From NCBI RefSeq assembly GCF_003073045.1, contig NC_037591.1, positions 44,028,903 to 44,092,902 of the forward strand: DNA of 64,000 nt. Reading direction: 5' to 3'. This stretch comes from Pomacea canaliculata. Lineage: Eukaryota; Mollusca; Gastropoda; Architaenioglossa; Ampullariidae. The notes below the pieces were generated by a model that did not search any database, was not told the DNA's origin, and worked only from the letters and a program-made list of their open reading frames with translations. A program made the translations under genes and the position numbers. This document shows, one piece after another, positions 58,401 through 64,000 of the stretch (position 1 is its first letter; every line of letters begins with the position of its first letter).

Positions 58401-59646
58401 CTTTATGTAAACATGTCATGCATTCCTGAGAGAACTGCAAATTCAGGTATTAGTAATTTTAAAAAAAACTAGTAGTAACTTAGCAGTAATTGGCTGAAAT
58501 TATCATTGTTTGTTCATAACCAACAGTAGAGATGTTTGTCAGTCTCTTAAATAGTGACAAAGCTTTACTTTCAGGAATAAGCAATGTTTTTATTTGTTAG
58601 TTCAGCTTGAAAAACAGAAGCTGTTTGGTCTGCATCTCATTGAGTTAGCAATACAGTTTAATAAACTGTTACTGGGTGTGTACTACATTCTCTTGTAAAG
58701 TTAAAAGGTAAGGGTTCTGTGACCATGCTGTCATCAGAGAGTGAGGTTGTTGAAAGATATAGATACTATCGTTTCAGCTCAGAATTTCAGGTTTCAAACA
58801 AACCTTTTATTTATAATCTTGTCTAAAGCACACATTTACATGCCCGGAACAAAATGCATTTCTCAGAATGTTCAGCACCATGGTGGTCATGTATGTAACC
58901 CTAACCCTTGACCTGCTAACCCTAAACTTCTCATCCCCTTAGAACCTGAAACCTACAACATGGTACCCTGACAATATGTCTTCAGCATATCATCCTGCCA
59001 TCCCAGAAACTCATTTTACCCGGCTCTCAGAGGCGTCCATGTTTCATACTCTTGCAAACTGGCCTTAACGAATAACATAGGAGACACCAGTTGACAAGAA
59101 AGGCTAACCCTGTCACACCAGTTTTCTTCATGTCCATTAGGCTCACAGTGTTCAGGCTGGACGCTGTGCCTTGATATAGCCTTAGTTGTTGGCTTGGTGT
59201 AAAACATCAGCACATACCCCCACACTGTGTGCAGGTTGGAACTTGTATGGAGCGATCCCCAGAACCAGATGTCAGTGTTTCGACAACTGCACTTACTAAC
59301 TAGGAGTTATAAGTAAAGGCTGGCATCCAGTAAATTGAATGACATTACTCAGAGACGTTATGCATTACTTGATAGTCCTTATACCTTCCCAGACCTGTGT
59401 TTTAGATGTAATTGAAAGTCAAAAGTTCTGATTAACTCTATCATAGCGCGTGTTTTTTGAAGTACTTTTGTTGACCTGTGGATTTATTTTGCAGACGCTA
59501 CCTATTTTCCTGGACGATGTGCTGATATTGTTGTGCAAGGCCAGGTTTTGGGTAGGTTGGGTGTGCTACATCCTGATGTGGTGACCAAATTTGAGTTAAA
59601 CATGCCTTGTGCTGCGCTGGAGATGACACTGGAGCCATTTCTATGA
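37395..59646 (+). CDS. FARSB: Phenylalanyl-tRNA synthetase beta subunit (cytosolic)
   Basis: The product pairs with the alpha subunit (alpha2-beta2) in the cytosol to charge tRNA-Phe. Eighteen exons are placed: 37395-37452, 39358-39413, 40317-40414, 41737-41811 (damaged), 41576-41631 (fourth), 42477-42536, 44053-44109, 46304-46450, 46835-46945, 48710-48841, 51457-51508, 51839-52015, 52771-52863, 54571-54651, 55268-55360, 56073-56190, 56950-57105, 59495-59646. The start [17 protein letters not shown] is the conserved N-terminus. [12 protein letters not shown] is the B3/4 region, PPTRADIL plus [15 protein letters not shown] the B5 region, and [17 protein letters not shown] with [13 protein letters not shown] the catalytic-like core. 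Total about 590 residues, the family length. Exons 8, 9 and 10 need single-base shifts, and exon 5 is barely recognisable. Polyadenylation signal at 59878. Confidence 0.95.
38066..38247 (-). mobile_element. tRNA-derived SINE in FARSB intron 1, with 14-bp target duplication
   Basis: On - it begins with GAGCGGTCCGGTGGCGCAAC then GGTTAGCGCCTGTCACC, a tRNA-like A-box head. The body contains GCACGAGGCATCTG and the 3' end is a C run without poly(A). CTAACAGTGACGAG stands on both sides (38052-38065 and 38248-38261). Confidence 0.88.
38690..38930. repeat. ~140-bp tandem duplication in FARSB intron 1
   Basis: ATCCATCTACCAC(G/A)TCATTG through AGCATAAAT(G/A)(C/A)TAAGA(C/T)TAATC occurs twice with moderate divergence. 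Confidence 0.7.
39358..39413 (+). CDS. FARSB: FARSB exon 2
   Basis: Acceptor TTTGTTTCAG, donor GTAAGA. Encodes [18 protein letters not shown], phase 1 in and 0 out. Confidence 0.93.
40317..40414 (+). CDS. FARSB: FARSB exon 3
   Basis: Acceptor GATCTTAG, donor GTAAGT. Encodes [18 protein letters not shown] then [13 protein letters not shown] solo LTR sits 24 bp past the donor. Confidence 0.93.
40439..41081 (-). mobile_element. Solo LTR-like element (643 bp) in FARSB intron 3
   Basis: It starts TGTCGTGTGTAGC and ends GACATGCGACA, with GTAAT on both sides (40434-40438 and 41082-41086). A polyadenylation-like ATTAAA/TTTATT on - lies about 80 bp from the - strand 3' end, as in the element at 20928. 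Inside are 4-5 copies of a ~40-bp unit (ACAGATTCCTCACAGATAAA). No coding domain. Confidence 0.78.
41150..41375. repeat. 21-bp minisatellite in FARSB intron 3
   Basis: Units CAAATACCTGTACTCATTTCT and CAAATGCCCATATGGATTTC alternate in a 63-bp higher-order pattern (two of the first, one of the second). Open frames here are repeat translations. Confidence 0.92.
41576..41631 (+). CDS. FARSB: FARSB exon 4
   Basis: Acceptor TTTTTCACAG, donor GTAAGT. Encodes [18 protein letters not shown], phase 2 in and 1 out. Confidence 0.93.
41737..41811 (+). CDS. FARSB: FARSB exon 5, candidate and damaged
   Basis: [17 protein letters not shown] aligns in position and length with the PDG-containing exon that should precede TAQVRPF. 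The 5' half holds an in-frame TAG, the phase is off by one, and the donor reads GAG|TGCAG instead of GT. It is the right size (75 against an expected 74 bp). Either decayed or mis-sequenced. Confidence 0.5.
42477..42536 (+). CDS. FARSB: FARSB exon 6
   Basis: Acceptor TTCTTGTAG, donor GTCAGT. Encodes [16 protein letters not shown], phase 0 in and out. Confidence 0.93.
43190..43560. repeat. ~100-bp tandem repeat in a FARSB intron
   Basis: GATA(C/T)CAACATTCCTTGTGG, then TTGCCCATGA(A/C)CCTGA, TATCAAG and CTTCACT recur about four times with decreasing identity. Confidence 0.75.
44053..44109 (+). CDS. FARSB: FARSB exon 7
   Basis: Acceptor TTTTTACACAG, donor GTCAGA. Encodes [19 protein letters not shown], phase 0. 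Confidence 0.93.
45300..45700 (-). mobile_element. LINE fragments (reverse transcriptase, scrambled)
   Basis: 45310-45415 matches the C-terminal half of the LINE at 48380-48470 (DLTNRLT region), and 45640-45695 matches 18371-18430 (TTTTTGGAAGGGATATAAC then TTCTTTGG). Reading frames are destroyed. Confidence 0.55.
45803..46027. mobile_element. MITE with GGTGACCAGACGT termini and 8-bp duplication
   Basis: Left end TAAGGTGACCAGACGT and right end ACGTCTGGTCACCTT are inverted. ATCTTTCA flanks both sides (45795-45802 and 46028-46035). Inside, GGGAC and GTCCCGCC pairs make further hairpins (AAGCGGGACA, GCGTCCCGCCCG). Eight-bp duplications suggest hAT. No coding capacity. Confidence 0.88.
46304..46450 (+). 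CDS. FARSB: FARSB exon 8, with internal frameshift pair
   Basis: [12 protein letters not shown] and FIYDA are in frame 0. Then [18 protein letters not shown] lies in a neighbouring frame and AEQMMELYS back in frame 0. One base is missing near 46375 and one extra base sits near 46421, with an intact donor GTAAGT. In frame 0 the middle section hits a TAG. Confidence 0.8.
46835..46945 (+). CDS. FARSB: FARSB exon 9, several indels
   Basis: [13 protein letters not shown] and VIYDSTGV are in frame 0, while KAVYP and CS.MPPIM lie in other frames. The acceptor reads CATG|GGAG where CAG is expected. Length 111 bp leaves the wrong phase for exon 10. A length of 106 would fit. Donor GTAAGC is intact. 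Confidence 0.75.
47860..48690 (-). mobile_element. LINE 3' half with reverse transcriptase box, in FARSB intron 9
   Basis: On - the frames contain [14 protein letters not shown] (active-site FxDD box), [35 protein letters not shown], then the broken C-terminal block [10 protein letters not shown] and [13 protein letters not shown]. Copies of its parts are at 17545, 35010 and 45300. It ends 20 bp before FARSB exon 10. Confidence 0.85.
48710..48841 (+). CDS. FARSB: FARSB exon 10, one-base deletion
   Basis: [20 protein letters not shown] is followed after one missing base (near 48772) by [17 protein letters not shown]. Acceptor TTGTTGCAG and donor GTGAGT are good. Length 132 against an expected 133 bp. 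Confidence 0.85.
48870..49696 (-). mobile_element. Tigger/pogo element, internally deleted, 28 bp past a FARSB donor
   Basis: Termini CAGTGAACCTCGGTTAACGA and CAGTGGAACCTCGGTTAGCG (reverse complement) are inverted and flanked by TA. On - a remnant reads MAPKKIKSN, then [10 protein letters not shown] and SMKV (start of a CENP-B-like helix-turn-helix), joined directly to [17 protein letters not shown] (typical end of these transposases). The DDE catalytic middle is lost. Stops and frameshifts are present. Confidence 0.85.
50620..50800. repeat. ~70-bp imperfect triplicate in a FARSB intron
   Basis: CTGCT(C)CTGTTACTG(C)TGGT(C/G)CATTCTTGTT then TTACAAG(T/A)GAGGTTCATGAA occurs about three times. 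Confidence 0.6.
51457..51508 (+). CDS. FARSB: FARSB exon 11
   Basis: Acceptor TTGTTGCAG, donor GTGAGT. Encodes [17 protein letters not shown], in phase with exon 10. Confidence 0.92.
51839..52015 (+). CDS. FARSB: FARSB exon 12 (B5 region)
   Basis: Acceptor CTGTGACAG. Encodes [19 protein letters not shown] through [15 protein letters not shown] to [10 protein letters not shown]. The donor is unclear: CTT|TGTGCT has one T too many for a GT donor in phase. Confidence 0.88.
52771..52863 (+). CDS. FARSB: FARSB exon 13
   Basis: Encodes [17 protein letters not shown] to TTGAQ, donor GTATGT. The position before CATGCT reads TATCATG where an AG acceptor should be, a second case of ATG replacing AG (see exon 9). 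Confidence 0.88.
53180..53400. repeat. ~35-bp imperfect repeat in FARSB intron 13
   Basis: Units around AAATGAACATTTACAGCTGT and TGTGCAAA(C/T)GAACA recur about six times. Confidence 0.65.
53739..53870. repeat. Two tandem copies containing a tRNA-Leu 3'-end complement
   Basis: ATCACTTAGACATATTCCACA followed by TGGTGTCAGAAGTGGGATAT occurs at 53740 and again about 72 bp later (second copy with AAGTATCAG). TGGTGTCAGAAGTGGGAT is complementary to the CCA-bearing end of a leucine tRNA. See findings. Confidence 0.7.
54571..54651 (+). CDS. FARSB: FARSB exon 14
   Basis: Acceptor ACACTGCAG, donor GTAAGT. Encodes [13 protein letters not shown] to [10 protein letters not shown]. Confidence 0.93.
55205..55249 (+). 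pseudogene. Duplicated start of FARSB exon 15 (decoy)
   Basis: TGCTTGCAG followed by TGTTCTC(A)TGAGGACATCTC and GACAAACTGTTG repeats the acceptor and first ~35 bp of exon 15 with three differences, 54 bp upstream. It lacks a donor (ATAGTA follows). Confidence 0.85.
55268..55360 (+). CDS. FARSB: FARSB exon 15
   Basis: Acceptor TTGCTTGCAG, donor GTGAGT. Encodes [19 protein letters not shown] then [12 protein letters not shown]. The acceptor and first ~35 bp are duplicated 54 bp upstream. Confidence 0.93.
56073..56190 (+). CDS. FARSB: FARSB exon 16
   Basis: Acceptor ATTGTTGCAG, donor GTGACC. Encodes [14 protein letters not shown] through [18 protein letters not shown], phase 1 out. Confidence 0.93.
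56950..57105 (+). CDS. FARSB: FARSB exon 17
   Basis: Acceptor ATTTGCCAG, donor GTAAGA. Encodes [17 protein letters not shown] then [17 protein letters not shown]. The catalytic-like domain continues. Confidence 0.94.
59495..59646 (+). CDS. FARSB: FARSB exon 18 with stop
   Basis: Acceptor ATTTTGCAG. Encodes [17 protein letters not shown] then [17 protein letters not shown] and ends LEPFL-stop (TGA 59644-59646), the conserved C-terminus. Confidence 0.95.
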
Positions 59647-59877
59647 TCTATAGCTGCAGCTATGTTAAACTGTTAAGCGCCACGTGAATACTGCAAGACC
59701 AACATGCTGTGTGTCTGCTGCCTTCTGTGATCGTGGTAATTGTATTATGCATATTCATAAAATTCACAGAACACAGCGTCTATTTATGGGAACATTGTTT
59801 TACTGCTGGAATAATAGCATTAGTGTGAGAAAAGTAAAAATGCAACATTCGTCTCTGTGTCATTTTATCGTAGAAAT

Positions 59878-59883
59878 AATAAA
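59878..59883 (+). terminator. FARSB: FARSB polyadenylation signal
   Basis: AATAAA lies 232 bp after the FARSB stop, followed by GTTTTTAATAC, a usual 3'-end arrangement. Confidence 0.7.
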
Positions 59884-60491
59884 CTGAAGAAAATTGTAAT
59901 GAGTTGTTTTTAATACAGGTATTCTTTTTATTAACTATTGTACATTTCATCCAGTTTACATATAATCTAAGACAGTTGTAAACATGAGATAAGGTAAGAT
60001 GAGCAACCAACAAACCAAAGAGATCAAAAAGTTTACTAAAGCCAGCAATGTGTCGGGGTGTTGAAAACTCTTGAAAGTAAACTGGAGTGCATTTACGCAC
60101 CATTCAGTGTAAAGCTACCAGAATTTACAGTTTTTGTTGGGAAATTTGAATGACAAAGAACAGGAAATTTTAGTAAACCTCAAACAAGAGGACATCAGTC
60201 ATGTAGGCTGCAATTGAAGTTCACCAAAGAGAGCCACCATCACATCCCAGGTGTGACTTACCTCTTCTTTTGTCACTTTAGACTAATGTTGTATGACAAC
60301 CTGCAGGCGGCGCTTAGCAAGTTAACCACTGACAATACATATGGTCCTGTCACAGCACGACACACTGCGTGTACTTGGGAAAGTGCTTGGCACGGAGGTA
60401 CAAACAAAAAGTGGGTGGACTGGCCATACCTTTGACCGACTGACCACAGTACAACACTACAAGGAGACTGTAGCTGATCGAAACATATTTC

Positions 60492-60545
60492 CCAGCAAAC
60501 ACCAAGATTCAGCCAAGCTTGGTGCATCCTTGGTGTTAAAGGCAC
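60492..60545 (+). repeat. Dispersed CCAGCAAACAC...CCAAGCTTGG repeat, copy 1
   Basis: CCCAGCAAACACCAAGATTC and GCCAAGCTTGGTGCATCC resemble, in order, the reverse complement of 63790-63872. The family is unknown to me. Confidence 0.5.
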
Positions 60546-60617
60546 TCTTTGTGACCGGAAAAGTAAGCTTAAAAATCTCCATCCCAAATCCCCAAAACTA
60601 CTGTGAATGCTACTTAC

Positions 60618-60770
60618 CATAAATTGCGGCTTTAAAGTGCTGCAAGGTGTCAAATCTTCATTTCCCCTTCCAAGCTGTATAAAAGAGATAGTTTTGGAGC
60701 AAGCAGATTTCAGCAGACGGTAGAGTGCCTCTTTTGGTGTGCAGCCACCAAAATAGCTCAGATACAAAAC
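60618..60770 (-). CDS. DUF4806-encoding exon
   Basis: Acceptor TTTGTTTCAG and donor GTAAGT are good. GGCTPKEALYRLLKSA and FYTAWKGK lie in different frames, so one base is missing or extra near 60690. Confidence 0.5.
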
Positions 60771-62132
60771 CTGAAACAAAAAATATGTTTCGATCAGCAA
60801 CAGTCTCCTTAGATATACATGCATCCCATTTGTGAATCTTCTGAAGATGGCATGTACAATGGGTGAGCTGATATGGTAAGACAAAGTTTAACAAATATGG
60901 AAGCAGTAAACACCAACAGGTTACTTTTTACACCTGGTTATTCTTTCATGTCTCTTGGAATGGCCCTTACTGACAAAATCTTTCCTACCTCTTACCATTC
61001 TTTGTCTGGTACCTCCTCTGCCAAAGTATCGTTTAACCGCTCCAGTTGATCAACTTCCTGCAGTGGAAAGAGGAAGGTATCTAGAGGGGCAGGAGTTGTA
61101 TGGCTGGCAGCCACATTGCTTTACTGGTCCACCTTCTGCTGCAGGATCTCTACACCGTTCTGGAGTTCTTGTATCTTTTTGAAAGTTTTCTCAAAATAAC
61201 TTGGACGCTTTTGTACAACCACTAAAAAAGAAAATTAAGATTATCTGAATGCTGATATTTAAATTAACTTTAAATACAAGGTGATTATATACATATACCT
61301 CACATGCAAAAATAAAACAAATAAGCATTTCTAATTCTCTGAATGTAATAATTAGAAGTTTAAGTAGAATCTTACCTAGCAGATGTTTCTGGTGCTGCTG
61401 ATGATGGTGATGCAGGAATAGACCGTCTGATGGTGGCCCCTAAAAGCAAAACGAAGTCTCTTAGTGGTGATAAATGCAGGTCTCTTAATGCACATCCACA
61501 ACAAAAAATCACATCTGATTCTAGAAATATAATCACTGGAAGTTCATATAAAACCTTACTGTCAGTAGCAGCAGCTGCTGGTGTCAACTCAGAATATGTG
61601 ATTGAGGCCCCTAAAAATAACCAAAAAATCAATGCAAGTGTATTTAAGTGTACACACAATGCGATTACATCTTTTACTTGTGCATACATAAAGTAAACAA
61701 AAGGTACTTCTAATTCTCTGAACATAGTAATTTGAAACTCAAGTGTAGCCTTACTGTGCTGGAGAATTTACAGACCAAACACGTCTGATAGAAGACGGAG
61801 TTTGCGCATAACTGATCCCACAGGTCTTGGTGGGGGGAATACAAAGTGGTGATGTACTGCTTTCACAGCACAGGGCTCCTAAAACAAGTAATTTTGGTAT
61901 CAAATCACCAGAAAGGTCCTTATGCACACTTACATGACAAGAGAAAGAGCTATCACAATTAAGCACAAACTAAAGTGGTACGAATAATTTAATTTCTAAA
62001 GTATCAAATACTAAATTTCTTTCAAACATTCTATTTGTACTTTATTCAATTTATCATTAGTGCATTAGAAGAAATTTTAAAATTTTTTACAAAGGAGTAA
62101 TCAAATGAGCACACACAGAGAAAATAACTTAC

Positions 62133-62327
62133 ATGTGCTTTTAATTATCTGCTGGTAGGTGAAAATATTCCAGTTCGGGCTTGGCTTTTTTCAGTTTTTA
62201 ACCCAGGTGGAGTCTGCTTTAGAGCTAGGCCAGAAATATCTACTGGTGTTCTTAGGATTAGCCATTCATCGGGTACGATGGCTGCAGACTTCTTTCCATC
62301 TTTGAATAGCTCGATAATGTGGTACAT
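62133..62327 (-). CDS. First exon of the DUF4806-type gene
   Basis: ATG at 62327 with AAAG before it, donor GTAAGT after 62133. Carries FKDGKKSAAIVPDEWL and, after a shift, YFWPSSKADSTW and PSPNW. Confidence 0.5.
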
Positions 62328-63640
62328 CTTTTAAATTGAAAACTTTATCTTTGATCATCAAAACCTAGCAAATAAATTGGAAAAGACTATATACGAAAGT
62401 TTCACAAATTAAATGTCCTTTCTAAAGCTTATTTCTTTAATCAAAATACTGCATTTCATTTTAATTGGATACTGGCCTTTATCAACCTAAATAACTTGTT
62501 TACTATTTCTTTTGTTTTTATTGATCATGCATTTTCTATTAGGTGTATTTAATATTATAAGGGCCCACCCAATACAGTAATAATATGCTTTGAGCAGAAA
62601 AATCCTTCCAATGCCTATATATACTCATACTCAATCCATTTAAATGTAACACACTATCTCCTCTAGATACATCCCTGTTGTTAAAATAACGTAATTTATG
62701 AGCATCATTGACTTATACCATATACAGAAAGAGAAATCCTTTAAATTAATTATGAAGCATCAAACAAATATCAATTTCCTGTTGCATAGTATAGAAATAT
62801 GGTAACATGCTAGGATAGGAACAGATAAGTAGAAAATTCAGGGCAAAAGTAAATGTTGCTAATGAAATGACATTTACTTAACTTTGCATGCATTTGGGTT
62901 TAGTGATTGAAAATGAAAACAATATACACATATATATACACTCACATAGACTCAAATTCTGCTTTGAAAAACTGAATAATAAAATATATGTATTTGTTTG
63001 GTGTATTGAATCAGATGTACCTGAAGAAACTAAAAGTAATTAAAATTTTATGTGTCAACCCAACAAGAAAATAAAATGGAAAACAAAAATGTACATATTT
63101 TTGTTACAATAATGTGTACATAGACACTTAAATTATGTTCATTTGAATGTAGTTTTGATTTCTGATGTCTTTAGGGATTCTAATTTCGATAACTTTTGCG
63201 ACATGTGTAGGGCAGATTTGACTGCATGTCCCTAGAGCAATTTCTTTTGATGTATCTCCTGTTTGAGTAGGAATCGCTCATCTTTGCTAAATTTTCAGAT
63301 GCTGGTCAATGAATATTAAAATTTTAAATTCTGCGTACTTGTACCTTGACAAATTTTGAAGAAGCGTGAAGATCTTTCCTGAAGAACAATGAAGATCAGA
63401 TCGAGTGCAAGTCCAATGTCGCTCTATCTTTATATAAATAAGGCGGCGACCGGAACACGTGCGAATAAGGGTTGCATGAGGGATCATTCTTGATAATATA
63501 TCTACATGTGTATATACTTTATATTTTTTTGAGACTGTGATAACCATTAAGTATAAAATGTATTTATGTGTTATTTAACAATCTATAAAATAATTACAAA
63601 TATGCGCTTTGTAAAACGTGTCTTGATAGTCGTAAATCAT
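62328..63640. other. AT-rich region, no recognisable gene
   Basis: A TATA-like TTTATATAAATAAGGCGGCG stands at 63430-63449, a possible core promoter, but no adjoining exon can be defined. Otherwise AT-rich sequence without features. Confidence 0.35.
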
Positions 63641-63880
63641 TCATGTCAGCGAGCTTGGCTCAAACTTGGTGACCCTGTCTGTATTGCGAATGTTGGCTGG
63701 TAACTGGTCCACCAATCTTTTACCAATATCCCCATCGCAGCTGAATGAGCGATAGCGTTGCTCGGCACCGAGAACGTTGGCGCTTGCTTGGAAGATGATT
63801 GGCAATGGGCTAACCAAGATTTTCCCAAGCTTGGCCCTTGCTTGGCCAAATCTTGCGTGTTTGCTGGGGACTAGTATCAG
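63640..63880 (-). repeat. Dispersed CCAGCAAACAC...CCAAGCTTGG repeat, copy 2
   Basis: On - CCAGCAAACACGCAAGATTT, GGCCAAGCAAGGGCCAAGCT and repeated TTGGC/GCCAA words recall the sequence at 60492. The open frame 63949-63641 on - looks like repeat translation. Confidence 0.5.
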
Positions 63881-64000
63881 CGATAAAGAATACAGTTTAT
63901 TGTCACACGCCTCCATCCCCCTGACCTTTGTATACCCTGGCTGAAGCAAGAAGAAAACGTCAGTGTTGGGTTGTATTGATCTCTATAGTATTGGAAAATA

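Larger units (their letters stand above)
60459..60812. repeat. ~30-bp inverted repeats around the DUF4806 exon
   Basis: AAGGAGACTGTAGCTGATCG on + at 60461-60480 reappears as its reverse complement at 60791-60812 (CGATCAGCAACAGTCTCCTT). The enclosed ~300 bp hold the exon at 60770-60618. A MITE-like or inverted duplication is possible. Confidence 0.7.
60618..62327 (-). pseudogene. Damaged gene with DUF4806-type C-terminus
   Basis: On - seven small exons can be proposed: 62327-62133, 61878-61755, 61610-61560, 61439-61376, 61221-61133, 61057-60996, 60770-60618. Exon 1 starts MYHIIELFKDGKKSAAIVP then DEWL. A one-base shift is needed to continue RYFWPSSKADSTWVKN, and a TGA precedes KKPSPNWNIFTYQQI. 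Exons 5-6 encode a coiled coil (KTFKKIQELQNGVEILQQK, EVDQLERLNDTLAEE). Exon 7 gives LSYFGGCTPKEALYRLLKSA, then in another frame FYTAWKGK, the pattern of DUF4806. Phases do not match at several joints. DUF4806 proteins of unknown function often begin with such a short WL...YWP module. Possibly transposon-derived, possibly mis-sequenced. Confidence 0.5.

Noticed and set aside
61430..61696. 88-residue frame on +
   Set aside because: It is antisense to two exons of the DUF4806-type gene whose acceptors and donors are good on -.

Overview
The window is animal nuclear DNA. It has long introns with GT/AG junctions, AATAAA signals, many transposon remnants and abundant satellites. The one gene that can be named with certainty is FARSB (cytosolic phenylalanyl-tRNA synthetase beta subunit), on the + strand from 37395 to 59646. 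Two small secreted chitin-binding (ChtBD2/CBM14) genes and the style of the repeats suggest a lophotrochozoan, most likely a mollusc and possibly a gastropod. The species cannot be fixed from sequence alone.

Layout. 1-4537 is a 48-bp satellite of about 95 units that runs off the left edge, followed by a ~26-bp minisatellite (4600-4915). 6085-6165 is a tRNA-like SINE remnant. 6274-8018 is an unusual palindromic module (282-bp inverted arms plus 332-bp direct repeats). 10013-13357 is a CpG-rich satellite built on a ~152-bp unit that carries the palindrome TCTCGCGAGA. It is interrupted by GT-rich arrays and a decamer array and ends in TTAGGG then CCCTAA repeats in head-to-head order (13359-13640).

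16938-19244 holds a chitin-binding gene on +. 17545-24211 is a graveyard of transposons: LINE and hAT pieces, a LINE split by a solo LTR, and an internally deleted hAT element with an 8-bp target duplication. 24878-29924 is a second chitin-binding gene on -, with a Gly/Ala-rich body. 30163-34140 is a 5'-truncated L1-type LINE with a 15-bp target duplication.

FARSB follows. Eighteen coding exons can be placed and together give about 590 residues, the family's usual length. Exons 5, 8, 9 and 10 carry single-base shifts although most exon borders survive, and exon 13 lacks a proper acceptor. The introns hold a SINE, a solo LTR, an 8-bp-TSD MITE, a Tigger/pogo deletion derivative and several LINE fragments. 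62327-60618 (-) is a damaged gene with a DUF4806-type C-terminus.

The genes are not an operon and show no shared pathway. FARSB is housekeeping (tRNA-Phe charging with the alpha subunit). The two chitin-binding genes probably make extracellular matrix, cuticle, shell or gut-lining proteins. The most unusual content is structural: the TCTCGCGAGA satellite with nested arrays and a head-to-head telomeric junction, and the palindromic module at 6274-8018.
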